From positions 39,068,190 to 39,132,189 of the forward strand of contig CM045761.1 of the NCBI GenBank assembly GCA_025200525.1: a stretch of DNA of 64,000 nucleotides, written 5' to 3'. Positions 45,201 to 56,150 of the stretch are shown piece by piece. The stretch is from Camellia lanceoleosa (Eukaryota; Streptophyta; Magnoliopsida; Ericales; Theaceae). The position numbers were made by a program, and so were the translations under genes. Numbering within the stretch: position 1 is the first letter of the stretch; each line of letters begins with the position of its first letter. Below the pieces are notes generated by a model, which was not told where the DNA came from, did not search any database, and worked only from the letters and a program-made list of their open reading frames with translations.

Positions 45201-48200
45201 ACTTAGATGAATGTATGGAGTTATGTCATTTTTGTAATTATAAGGTATATACGATACACATTTTGAGGAGTGAAAAATCTAGAAATCCCCTAGATGTTGA
45301 TTTGTGATTATATATCAATTTTGAGCAGTATATAACAATCTCAATCAATCAATCAAGACAAATCGACACAACGATTTTACGTGAAAAAATCACAATTGGA
45401 CACCTCTAATTGTGATAAAAAATCACGGGCAAAAGCCATAAAACAATCCACTAAAAAAATATAAAGGAATTACATAGGTATACTCTCAATTACCTAGCGA
45501 ATCCACGTCCGAATTGAACCAACCTCTATGTGTCTCTTCCAACCCCGTCTTCACCTCGGAATTGTCTTGACGATGAGCCACTCCAGAATCCACCAAAGCT
45601 TCAGGCTCGAATTCTTCAGAATCCACCGAAGAACAACTTTCTCTTTTATGCAGAACAAACAAATAATCATTTGATGTATACTCTTTAAACCATGAGTTGA
45701 ATACTCAATCAAAACATCAAAGAAAACTAGCAAAATATCCCTAGATATAATCCTTAATATCCAAAAAGAAGATCTGGAGAAGTAAGTCAAGCTTTGGGAG
45801 AAAACCAACTACTTATAGAAATCCAAAGTAATCCTAGTTTTGGAAGAAAACCAATTCCTTATAGAAATCCGGATTTTGAAGCTCGCTCGAGCGAAGCTTC
45901 TCTCGCTCGAGCGAGAACCTTAACTCGCATGATTTCTACTAGTGCCTTCGCTCGAGCCACGAAGTCTTCGCTCGAGCGAGGAATAAACTCTTTCAAGTTT
46001 TTATGCAGACGCAGTTCTTCGCTCGAGCCACTAATGCTTTGCTCGAGCGCACAATGACCTCTTTCAGGTTTTAAGCCAGACGCAGTCCTTCGCTCAAGCG
46101 AGGATTTCTTCGCTCGAGCGAGCAAGGGCCGACAGTCAACTTTGAATGCAATTTTGCATTTTGCTTTAGGCGCGAGCTAACTGAGCAACTCGACCGCCAT
46201 CATAATCAACGAAGTGGCAATCTTGAAAGTATTAACATTACAAACTTCTCTGCAAGACTCGATTCGGGTTGGATTCGCATCTAATAAACGCATAGCCTCA
46301 CTGTAATAAAAGTGCGAAAATAAATACAACTGAAAGGAGTTTTGTGAAACGGGATTGCCAAGAATAAAAACCTAACAATCTCTCCCTTTGGCAATGCCGT
46401 GACAAAACACACCTAACAAATAAAGTCCTAAACACCGCAACCCATTACAGCCAACAAAAGCCAACTTCTTTCTCAAGGTCATGATTTGCAAAACAGTTAT
46501 TAGTGTCATAATCTCCAAAACAAATATTAGTCCCACAAGAGTATATGAAAAAACAATAAACATATGGCTAGACTATCTTGAAGCATTTGAAGCATGAGAT
46601 GGAAAACATGAATAGATGTGACTTGGAGATTTTAAGAACATGTAGCATGAAAACCTGAAAACTAAGACATATGTACCCGACACATGACATGAATACATGA
46701 AATCCTAAGACACATGAAAAACAACTTTCTCCCCTTTTTTGTCACGAATTTACAAAGGAAGCTCAAACAACAAAAGCAAGATCATAAACCACACAAGCAA
46801 TGACATAATAACGATTAACCGAACTCCCCCTCACTAAAAGCAACCACAAACACTGAAAACAGTGAACAAGAAGAAAACGACAAAAATAATATGGTGGAGC
46901 AAGCAAGGAATTTTAGAGATGTACTTTAAAACACACAAGATTATCCAAGAAGTACAATTACTTGAAAACACAATGTGCACAGCCTGTAGAAGATTCCTCA
47001 TAAAAGAAAGTGATGCATTATGTGAAAAGCATAGATCCCATAAGAAAAGTGTGTGTGTGACTCTTGGAGTTCGACAAACACTAGATTCAATCCTAGTAGT
47101 GATCTGAAAGTTGGACCTTCGACAAGAGAATCTAAGCACAACTAAGGAAAGTCAAACCACTAGGAATCAAGGGGTATTTGTTGAGTAAAAACAGAGGCTC
47201 CCCCTCAATCAATGAATCCTTTTTTTTTTCTTTCTTTTTCACATTTTTTTTTCTTTTGCACACTCATTGGTGGCTGACACACTCAAGAGTATGGAAACCG
47301 AACCAGAGAAGTATGGATATAATAAGGATGGCCTGGTTGGTGACTCTGAGGTAACCTTTTCCTTATGGCTGGACTACAAAGAACAGAGGGGAAAGCCGTG
47401 GAGATGCAAAAAGATGGAAGGTGGTTAAGAGACTCAACATCACTCAAGATATGCTAGTATCGGTCAATTCCGCTAGAAAAACAAAAGATACCATGCCAGA
47501 AGTCCATAGAGAAAAATGATCACTGAGGCGGAAGACACCAATATTTGCTAATCCAAGAGTGTGTACAGAATGAGACATACCAATCAAAGAACACACACTC
47601 CGAAATGAGTAATAACCACAGAAAGCACACACATATTAACATGTAATGGATATTTTTATCAATTCCAATATATACCAAGGATCACTCAAAAATTTCAAGC
47701 TTGCAAAACTATACTACGAAAATCTTTTTGGATTTTTTTTTTTCAACAATAAAGCAAGACAAAAAAACGAACAAGCACACATTTTTTTTCTCATTAAAAC
47801 AACACACAGAAACCCAAAACCTAAAACAAATAAATAAATTAACACAAGTCAAGTTTTATCACCCAAACTGCTTTAGTATAAACAAAGTTGTGAGCATTGC
47901 GGTTCTTGGGTCGTGTCTTGACGTTGTGGTTCCCTTTGCTTTCAATGGGAACCCGTCTCGACTTGGTTTCCAACTTCCTACTTTTAGATCTAGGCAAATA
48001 CACTCTCCCATGCAACTTATAACAATAAGGGCGAATATGACCATGCATACCACAATGATGACAAATAAAAACAGGGTGTACAGGGTGTACCTTCTTTTCT
48101 TTTACCTTATCAATTCTAGGAAGTTTGAGAAGTCCATCCTTATATTGAATTTTTTGTTCTCCCTTTCCTTGAGTTCTTGTATCATGAGATGTGGAAGCAC

Positions 48201-51200
48201 TCTGTTTTTGCTCTTTCTTACCACCAAACCCAATGCCACTCTTGTCAGAACAAATTTGTTGAGACCCAATGATATTGTCCAAAGTCTTCTATCCTTTGTT
48301 CCAAAGACCAATGGTAGCCATAGCACACTTGAGTTCTTCATCTTTCTTGATCATTAGTTCTTCCAAAGCAACTTGAGACATCTCAAGAGTTTCAATCTTT
48401 TCTTCATATGTTGCATAGATTTGCTGTAGCTCATTCCTTTCTGTCTCACAAGTCAAGAGTTTCGCACAAAGAGCTTGTCGATCATTAGAAATCTTGATGG
48501 CATCAATCCTAGCCTCGGAAATCTCTTTCTTTAATTTGACATTCTCACTTTCGCATGCTTTGAGTTTCATAGTGAGTTTGTCATTCAATTTGGATAAGTT
48601 AAGAGATTCCTTATACAACTTTTCATAAGCTTGCTCAAGCTCTTCATCATCACTCTCTGAGGATTCATCATCAATGGCTTTCTCAACCGATCTCTTCGGA
48701 TACTCTGTTCGTCTGTCAGTTTCGGAAGCCGCCATGAAAGCAAGGAATTGTTTATGTCCCTCTTCGTCTTGATCTTCGTTGTCACTTTCATCTTCATCAG
48801 ATTTTGATTCATCATCCCAAGTGATGGCAAGGGCTTTTTTTTTCTTCAAACGAGTGGGGCATTCTGAAGCAAAGTAGCCAAATCCTTAGCATTCATAACA
48901 TTGGACTCTTTCGGAGTTCCCTTGTATCTTTCTTTTTTCCTTCTTGGCTATAGAATTAATTTTGAGTTTATCTTTGCCTTTAGATTTATGAGTATGAGTA
49001 GATTCCAAAATATTAGGATTCTTTTTCAAAAAAGATTTTTTAAAATTGTTTAACAAAAGCAGCTGTAATCTTGGAATCTATCTTACAATCCTCATCAAAA
49101 TCCTCTTCAACTCTATGAGCACTACTAAAAGCAATAGCATCTTTTTGTTTCTTTTTGAAATTCCTATGTGCCTCATAAGTTTGGAGATTTCCAACAAAGT
49201 GATCCAGCTTGAGGTTGTCAACATCTTAAGCCTCCTCAATAGCCGTAACTTTTGATTGGAACCGATCGGGCAAGGATCTCAAAATTTTTCCCACAACTTT
49301 GGATTCTGGTATTTTTTCACCTAAATTGAAGCTGGAATTTACAATATCACTCAACTTCACATAAAATTCATCAAAGGTCTCACTATCTTTCATGGAAAGG
49401 TTTTCGAAACTAGACGTGAGCCTTTGAAGTTTTGAGCATTTAACAGAAGGAGTGCCATCATGAATAGTTTGTAAGATATCCCAAGCCTCTTTTGCAACTT
49501 CACAATTGCAAATATGACTAAACTCTTCAATGTGTGACAGCGCAAAAAAGAGAATTGATAGCTTTACTATTCCAGCTACTATTTTGGTAATCAATTGTGT
49601 CCCACTTATCAATTGGTTTGGGAAAAGTTACTCCATCAACGGTAATCGTTAGTTCGGTCCACCCATACATGACAGATTGCCAAACTTTTTCATCAATAGA
49701 TTTTAAAAACGATCTCAACCGAGCTTTCCAAAAAGAATAATTGGATCTGTCAAGTAGGGGTGGTCGAACCGTAGAATTTCCCTCACGAATTGTATCCATT
49801 ATCACAAATCAAACAAGATCCCGCTCTAATAGATTTGTAAAAAAAAAAAAAAAAAGATAGAGCGACCCGCTCTGATACCAATTTTAAAATCTAGAAATCC
49901 CCTAGATGTTGATTTGTGATTATGTATCAATTTTAAGTAGTATATAACAATCACAATCAATCAATCAAGACAAATCGACACAACGATTTTACGTGGAAAA
50001 ACCACAATTGGACAACTCCAATTGTGATAAAAAAATCACGAGCAAAAGCCACAAAACAATCCACTAAGAAGATATAAAGGAATTACACAGGTATACTCTC
50101 AATTACCTAGCGAATCCACGCCCAAATTGAATCAACCTCTATGTGTCTCTTCCAACCCCGTCTTCACCTCAGAATTATCTTGATGATGAGCCACTCCAGA
50201 ATCCACCAAAACTTTAGGCTCGAATTCTTTAGAATCCACCGAAGAACAACTCTCTCTTTTATGTAGAACAAACAAATAATCCTTTGATGTATACTCTTTA
50301 AACCATGAGTTGAATACTCAATCAAAACATCAAAGAAAACTAGCAAAATATCCCCAGATATAATCCTTAATATCCAAAAAGAAGATCTGGAGAAGTAAGT
50401 CAAGCTTTGGGAGAAAACCAACTACTTATAGAAATCAAAAATAATCCTAGTTTTGGAAGAAAACCAATTCCTAATAAAAATTTGAATTTTGAAGCTTGCT
50501 CGAGTGAAGCTTCTCTTGCTCGAGCGAGAACCTTAACTCGCATGATTTCTACTAGTGCCTTCGCTCGAGCCACAAAATCTTCGCTCGAGCGAGGAATAAA
50601 CTCTTTCAGGTTTTTATGCAAACGCAGTTCTTCGCTCGAGCCACCAATGCTTTGCTCGAGCGCACAATGACCTCTTTCAGGTTTTAAGCCAGATGCAGTC
50701 CTTCGCTCGAGCGAGCAAGGGCGGACAGCCAACTTTGAATGCAATTTTGCATTTTGCTTCGGGCGCGAGTTGACCAGGCAGCTTGACCCCCGTCATAATC
50801 AGCGAAGTGGCAAACTTGAAAGCATTAACATTACAAACTTCTCTGCAAGGCTCGATTTGGGTTGGATTCGCATCTAATAAACTCATAGCCTCACTGAAAT
50901 AAAAGTGCGAAAATAAATACAATTGAAAGGAGTTTTGTCAAACGGGATTACCAAGAATAAAAACCTAACAAGGAGTACGAACCATATTCTTTTCCAATAT
51001 TTTGATATTTTAATCCTATATTTTAGAAAATCAGAGTGGAGGCAGGGTAGAATGGAGTTGGGAAGAAAGGAGTAAGATCCCCTCCAGTCCAGATTTTGGA
51101 TTGGAGGGCACTGTTTGGGTCGGTGAGACCCACCATGGGTCCCGTTTCTATGATCTGAACTGTTCATTTTGTTGGGCACTTCGTATATTTCATTCATAAA

Positions 51201-53404
51201 AGAAACTAGGTCGATCCCATAGGTGTAACATGTTTAATTTTTCACTAAAAAAATAGATAACAATTGTGTTTTTAAAAATAAACTATACATTTTTTTTAGT
51301 GACAAATGCAATAAATTAAACAAGTTACAGTTATCGGATTGACCTAATTTTTTGTGTGAATGAAATAGACGAAATGTCTGACAAAATGAACAACAGGACC
51401 CGTGGTGGGTCTTACGGGTCCAAACAACGCCCTCCAATTCAAATCTGGATTGGAGGGGATCCTAATCCGAGAAGAAAAATCAATCCTTGCCTTAATAAGA
51501 CTTATGAGGGATGGATTGAGTAGAGAGAAATTCACATCCCTAATCACAGTTTGATTATAGTATTAGAGCCAAAAATAGAAATGACTACGAGAAAACTTCA
51601 TATTGAATTTGTTATATGGTTTTCAAATAAATGAAAGAGTTTGACAAGTTGCTAATTTGTGGTGCTTCATGGTTGCAGATAAAAAAAAAATTAGATACGT
51701 TGGCAAGTAATGGAACAACGGAAATTGATATTGGGACCTTTAACACCTCGCAATTGTGGAAAAAGACTCACAAGTATTATAGATATGTTGGTTCTCTCAC
51801 CACTCCTCCATGCACTGAGATAATGTTATCTGGCATGTCTTGGGCGAGGTACTAGCTAGTACATTTCATCAACAAAATTTTCATTTGCTTCTTCTAGAAT
51901 AATTAGAATGTTCCCTTTTCTTAAAAAGAACGAAAGAAATACTAGTATAATAATATAGTTACTCCTAATATATAAAATAATATTATTATAACTATCCAAG
52001 TAAATTTTTAGATCTTATTTTGTTGGGACTGTACGTACTTTTTTAGAATGTTTTACACTTGTATTTAATTTAATAAAATTAGGGAAAATTATTTAAAAGT
52101 CCTATTAGGGGGACTTGTGCTACATTTGGTCCCACAAAAAAACTTATGTTCCCATAAGTTCTATGGGCAGTTTCTTGACATATTTACCCTCAATATTAAT
52201 TGTTAATATCATAATTAATAAGAAAACCATATATAGGGAAATTGATATAAACGTAACGTAACGTGACACCTACATGAACGTAACGTGACACCTATACATA
52301 ACGTGACATCGACATAAACGTAACGTGACACCTACATAAACGTAACGTGACATCTATATAAACGTAACGTGACATATCTAACGTGACATATCTACATAAA
52401 CGTAACGTAATGTGACACCAAATATGAACGTAACGTGACACCTACATAAACGTAACGTGACACCTATATAAACGTAACGTGACATATCTACATAAACTTA
52501 ACGTAACGTGACACCTATATAAACGTGGCGTGAGACCAATATGAGCGTGGCGTGACACCTACATAAACGTAACGTAACGTGACACCTAGATAAACGTAAT
52601 GTGACACCAATATGAACGTAACGTGACACCTACAGAAACGTAACGTAACGTGACACCTATATAAACGTAATGTGACATTTACATAAACGTAACGTAATGT
52701 GTCACGTTACGTTTCGCAAACTTAATAAGCTTTTATTTTTTTAATCCGTTTGTTTTGAAATAGATATATAATCTTAATATATTTTTATTTTGTATTATTA
52801 ATTGTAAAATTTAAAAAATTATTAATAATATATGTGAAGAATATCGTCAAATCATGTGTGCATGAGAGAGAGAGAGAGAGAGAGAGAGATTCTATAAATT
52901 GGATCTAAACAATGAGTTCAAATCAAACAATAATAGGCATTTCCACTGATCATAGGCAAAATTTCAACACAACCCTGCCATCCATCTTCAAAAAAACTAT
53001 CGACAGTTCAAAAACCCCATTATAACAATACACAGAGTAACACCTGAGGCTTGTTATCTTCTCTATACTCTTTTTTTTTTCCTTTTTCATCTTTTTTCTT
53101 TAATTTTCCAAACATCAACAAAAATCACCTGAAAAAACATTTATATTTCCATCTTTCACAATGCCCAAATCCATTTCGATAAAATCACAATGTTGAAATT
53201 CATTCGCAGAAATCAAGACAAGTAGTTAAATAAGATGTCACAATAGATTTCCAAAAATTCGCAGTTATATCATTTTTTCAAGAACATTCAAAGGAATAAC
53301 AAAGACAAGCTGCAACAACAGAGCAAAAATGTAGGATTTGGAAAAGGAAAAATCTGGTATTAAATATAATAAAGAACAAAAATTTAGAACACAATAGTAA
53401 ATTT

Positions 53405-53439
<35 letters not shown>

Positions 53440-54425
53440 AGATCATGGTCGATCGAGAGTGGAGTTGTATGATCGAACACTAGTGCTCGGAGTCGCAGAT
53501 GAGTACCGATCGAAGAGATGGAGAGTCTCTCTCAGGGATCGCACTTCACGATGAGGAGGAGACACAAATTGACTGCTATTTTTCCCTAATTTGGGTAACA
53601 GAGGGGCGGTGAGCAGAGCAAGAAGAGGGGGAAAATCGTTTAACACCATTCGATCACCAGTCACAGACATCGATTTCTCACCGGAGCTTTGTCGTCGTCA
53701 ATCGATGGTGCTCATATTGTCTTGGCATATGGCGGGAGGGGGCAGTGGTCGCTAGTGGGAGCGGAAGGGAGTGGGCATTTTGGGAAGGTGTGAAAATGGG
53801 GTAAAAAGATTAGGATCTTATGGAATACTTTCTTATGAAAATAGGACTTGAGACTCTATAAGAAATTACACAGGACTTAACCTAGCATAAAGTTCTGAAA
53901 AAGGACTTATAAATAAGTCTCCCATAAAATTAAGTTATTAGACAATACTTAATAATCTTTTATATGGATGACTATATAAATCACAATGTGTTTAATTAAG
54001 GGGCAATTACACCTCTGTGGATTTTTCAACAAATAATTATATATTAATGACAAATATTATAATTATAATTATTTATAAAATTTGTAATTATTTTTTGATA
54101 ATACTACTTATTTGATATTTCCCCTTTAATTAATCAATTATTAGATTTTTACACATTTTGATAGATTTCAAATCTGTTTCCAAACATTTTAATGTATTTT
54201 TGAGTTCTTTTTTATTACTTCTAAAACATTTACGAAACATTCCATGCTATTCGAATCAACACACTGAAATGAAAATCTTGATCCTTGTACGAAATTCAGG
54301 AGAGATCAATATCTCAAGCCCAAATAGATGCTTTGAAGGCTCCATTGCTACCGACAAATAAGAATAATTACAGACCCGTGCAACCATTATATGGGCGACA
54401 AGTTGCGTTATTCGATGATCAATAA
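42299..54425 (+). CDS. Alpha-type carbonic anhydrase, six exons, 269 aa
   Basis: Catalyses reversible CO2 hydration. Exons: 42299-42392, 42785-43002, 44001-44104, 44664-44766, 51679-51848 and 54305-54425. They total 810 nt with no internal stop, and all junctions have GT/AG and matching phase. The last acceptor (AG at 54303-54304) was chosen to keep the frame. An N-terminal hydrophobic signal peptide (MAALLTFLVIIATAFFF) implies secretion. Zinc ligands are His126, His128 (MHWHTRSEH) and His145 (ELHLVH). The gate pair is Glu132 and Thr214 (SLTTPPC). Cys60 and Cys218 can form the conserved disulfide. Oddities: Tyr101 replaces the proton-shuttle histidine (NTGYY), and the stretch after CTE (IMLSGMSWARSIS) is unusual near the exon 5/6 join. 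Intron 4 is 6.9 kb (copia insert) and intron 5 is 2.5 kb (MULE). Family is certain; paralogue and expression are not known. Confidence 0.88.
42398..42437. repeat. (CT)n(TA)n microsatellite in intron 1
   Basis: A CT run is followed directly by a TA run, just after the exon 1 donor site. Confidence 0.9.
43003..44000 (+). other. Intron 2 of the carbonic anhydrase gene
   Basis: It is 998 bp, AT-rich, with an A run at 43244-43268. The stretch 43320-43810 has loosely inverted ends (ttcctcaaattattgaaaaa versus tttttcaataatttagaag), so it may be an old palindromic MITE. Confidence 0.7.
44105..44663 (+). other. Intron 3 of the carbonic anhydrase gene
   Basis: It is 559 bp, AT-rich. tgcggatta phrases recur near 44177 and 44207. 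No element boundary was identified. Confidence 0.7.
45271..46377 (-). repeat. 3' LTR of the copia element
   Basis: It is 1107 bp and matches 49883-50970 closely. On the minus strand it starts TGTTAGG and ends TTTTTCA. Confidence 0.9.
45876..46115. repeat. CTCGAG motif array in copia 3' LTR
   Basis: Eight motifs of type cgctcgagcgag or cgctcgagccac occur in 240 bp, spaced by 20-40 bp. Confidence 0.9.
46378..46392 (-). other. Polypurine tract of the copia element
   Basis: On the minus strand, gccaaagggagagat directly precedes TGTTAGG, the arrangement usual in copia elements. Confidence 0.8.
46393..47838 (-). other. Non-coding interior of the copia element where pol would lie
   Basis: This 1.45-kb stretch has no integrase, RT or RNase H motif in any frame that I can find. 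Short frames here are not credible genes. Confidence 0.6.
47839..49805 (-). pseudogene. Copia-type gag with zinc knuckles
   Basis: Starting at 49805 or just below, the frame pieces are PPLLDRSNYSFWKARLRSFL, then the UBN2-like SHIEEFSHICNCEVAKEAWD and SSFENLSMKDSETFDEFYVK. A first knuckle near 48855-48900 has a stop inside it and Tyr where His is expected (GFGYFASEC). An acidic coiled-coil part follows (48289-48849). A second, intact knuckle is HHCGMHGHIRPYC (near 48030-48070). The frame ends at 47839 (AVWVIKLDLC). Frame changes near 49560, 49230-48900 and 48285 break it into four parts. Protease motifs do not follow. Confidence 0.8.
49869..49880 (-). other. Primer binding site of the copia element (initiator Met-tRNA)
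   Basis: TGGTATCAGAGC on the minus strand lies 2 bp inside the 5' LTR. Confidence 0.9.
49883..50970 (-). repeat. 5' LTR of the copia element
   Basis: It is 1088 bp. The inner terminus is degraded (TT instead of TG in plus view). The outer terminus ctaaca is intact, next to TSD aggag. Confidence 0.9.
50490..50718. repeat. CTCGAG motif array in copia 5' LTR
   Basis: Seven motifs correspond to those in the other LTR. One unit near the right end has been lost. Confidence 0.88.
51076..51462. mobile_element. Long-inverted-repeat (foldback/MULE-like) MITE, about 390 bp
   Basis: Arms of more than 100 bp mirror each other: gatcccctccagtcc and ggattggaggggatcc at the ends, cccaccatgggtcc and ggacccgtggtggg further in. 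It sits in intron 4, just right of the copia element. Target duplication is unclear. Confidence 0.7.
52245..52715. repeat. 22-bp minisatellite (acgtaacgtgacaccta type)
   Basis: About twenty units of the type ataaacgtaacgtgacacct occur with variants such as acgtgacatcta and acgtaacgtaac. The array ends with an inverted unit (gtcacgttacgtt near 52702-52714), so it could fold back. Confidence 0.92.
53404..53442. repeat. (GT)n(GA)n microsatellite
   Basis: A GT run leads into a GA run. Another GA run lies at 52864-52890. Confidence 0.9.
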
Positions 54426-54491
54426 TTTACACAAGTATTGATGAAGACAAGTCACTAAGTAAAAAATGCTTCAAAATAGTATTGAGGCTTA

Positions 54492-54497
54492 AATAAA
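54492..54497 (+). terminator. Poly(A) signal of the carbonic anhydrase gene
   Basis: aataaa starts 67 bp after the TAA stop (54423-54425). Confidence 0.6.
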
Positions 54498-54796
54498 GAG
54501 CAATCTTGGCTTTGTTTATCTCATGAATGATCTTTGATTGGCTTCTCCTTGAGTCATCCTCAATGCATGCTCAATTAGTCTCAATTTCTCTATAGTCTTT
54601 AAATGCTTAAGAGCTTATCAAGCAAAGTATGATGGAACTTACTTGTTTATTTTATGAACAATCTAGACTAAAGCTCGAATTGACAATATTTATAGTTTGT
54701 TATTTTTCATTTATAGAAAATAAGAAACATATTTGTATTTATTTTTGTTGAATGTAAATAAGAACAAGTTAGTCATTTGACTCATGCCTTTAAAAA

Positions 54797-55183
54797 AAGG
54801 ACTCAGATTCTCTCTAGTCCATTGTTTAGGCCCATCGGGCTTATCATGACTCTTGTTTCGATGATCCAAATCGTTTAATATGTAGAACTTGTCAAGTATT
54901 TCATTTTTGTTAAAAAGCACGTTGATTGGATATTGATAACTATTTGATCGGATTAAATTTCTGTCAACAATTTATTTTAAAAATCATATTTACCGTTAAC
55001 AGAAATATGATTTGATCAAGTAGATATCGATATCTGATTAATGTGATTTTTTGCAAGTATGAAATACTAGACGAGTTCTACACATTACACGATTCAGATT
55101 ATCGAAACAGGACCTGTGGTGAGACCCCACGGGTCCAATAGTACGCTCCAGTTCAATCTTGGACTAGAGAGAACCTGACCCTT
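54797..55183. mobile_element. Long-inverted-repeat MITE, about 390 bp, related to 51076-51462
   Basis: Ends ctctctagtcc and ggactagagag with long imperfect arms. The inner ggcccatcgggc and ccccacgggtcc parts resemble the other copy, so both belong to one family. Confidence 0.68.
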
Positions 55184-55874
55184 AAAAAAAATGCTTTACA
55201 AAATAGAGAATTTTTTCTTTAAAAAAATGCTCAGAATGTAATATTGACAAAAGTTATAGTCATTCCGGTGTAATGTGAGCCCATACAAGATGAATGCAAT
55301 ATTGTCAATATTATATTAATTGTACTTTAAATTTAAAAATAAAATAAAATTTGTGTTTGTATATTGTTGTCTTAAACAAAATGAAGAGTTGCACACATCA
55401 ACTCAGTAAATTACAAATATTAATTAACTTTATTAAAATATTGATTATGATCCATGACTTGAGTTTTGAGGGGAGCCAAAGTTTAACAATCAAACAATTG
55501 ACCAAGTCATACGAAATTATAAACACCACCATCACACCACCAATGAAAAAACACAATTAATGAATTGAAAAACAGTGAAATTGCTTGATTGCTTGGAAAT
55601 GGATTCACATCTAAATTTCAATATTCAATACAACAACATTCGTTTATACAAATGAAGGTTTTGTTATAAAAACAAGTTAACTAATTCTCAAACTCTCAAA
55701 TCCACCATGCATTGATATAATTCAGTCTTTTGTACTATAAAGAAATTCGGTAGAATATGGTTAAGCTCAAATCTATATTATTATCACATATTTCTATTGG
55801 GGATCAGTTAAAAAAAATCATTTTTTCTAGTTAAATAAGCCAAAAATAAAAAGCAACTTTAAAGAAAAAATAAA
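55184..55874. other. AT-rich intergenic DNA
   Basis: No gene, RNA or element boundary is visible in this 690-bp stretch. Confidence 0.6.
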
Positions 55875-56150
55875 ATAAATTAAAGAGTCAATTTTCCACT
55901 TGTAGCAATTGCCAAAATACATCCACACCAACACCAACACCACCACCACCACCCCACCCCCCAAAAAAAAAAGAAAAAAAAAAGAAGTCACTCAAAAATC
56001 AAAACCAAGCTCTACGATGACTCAAACTGAATATACTAACTACATTTACTTCTTAATTTTTTTAAGTATCTCACCCAAAAATCCATTAGTTTCATATATA
56101 TATATATAGAAAAATGCTATGTGTTTCTAAATGCCGGTGCTATCACTTAA

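Larger units (their letters stand above)
45271..50970 (-). mobile_element. Ty1/copia-type element, gag only (TR-GAG-like), in intron 4
   Basis: LTRs are 45271-46377 and 49883-50970. The 5-bp duplication aggag is perfect (45266-45270, 50971-50975). On the minus strand, initiator-Met primer site TGGTATCAGAGC follows the right LTR, and tract caaagggagagat precedes the left LTR. The interior encodes a copia-style gag with two zinc knuckles. No protease, integrase or RT remnant is seen between 46378 and 47838. It would depend on enzymes from another element. It is inserted antisense to the host gene. Confidence 0.88.
52082..53923. mobile_element. Mutator-like non-autonomous element, 1.84 kb, in intron 5
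   Basis: A perfect 9-bp duplication ataaaatta flanks it (52073-52081, 53924-53932). The ends gggaaaattatttaaaagtc and gacttataaataagtctccc are imperfect inverted repeats. It carries a minisatellite (52245-52715). 53440-53790 is more GC-rich and gene-like, perhaps a captured piece, but I do not recognise it. Confidence 0.82.

Noticed and set aside
47646..48357. Plus-strand frame overlapping the copia gag
   Set aside because: The minus strand has zinc knuckles and codes for gag; the plus frame is its shadow.
53265..53480. Small minus-strand frame with HTHTHTH
   Set aside because: It runs through a GT/GA microsatellite.
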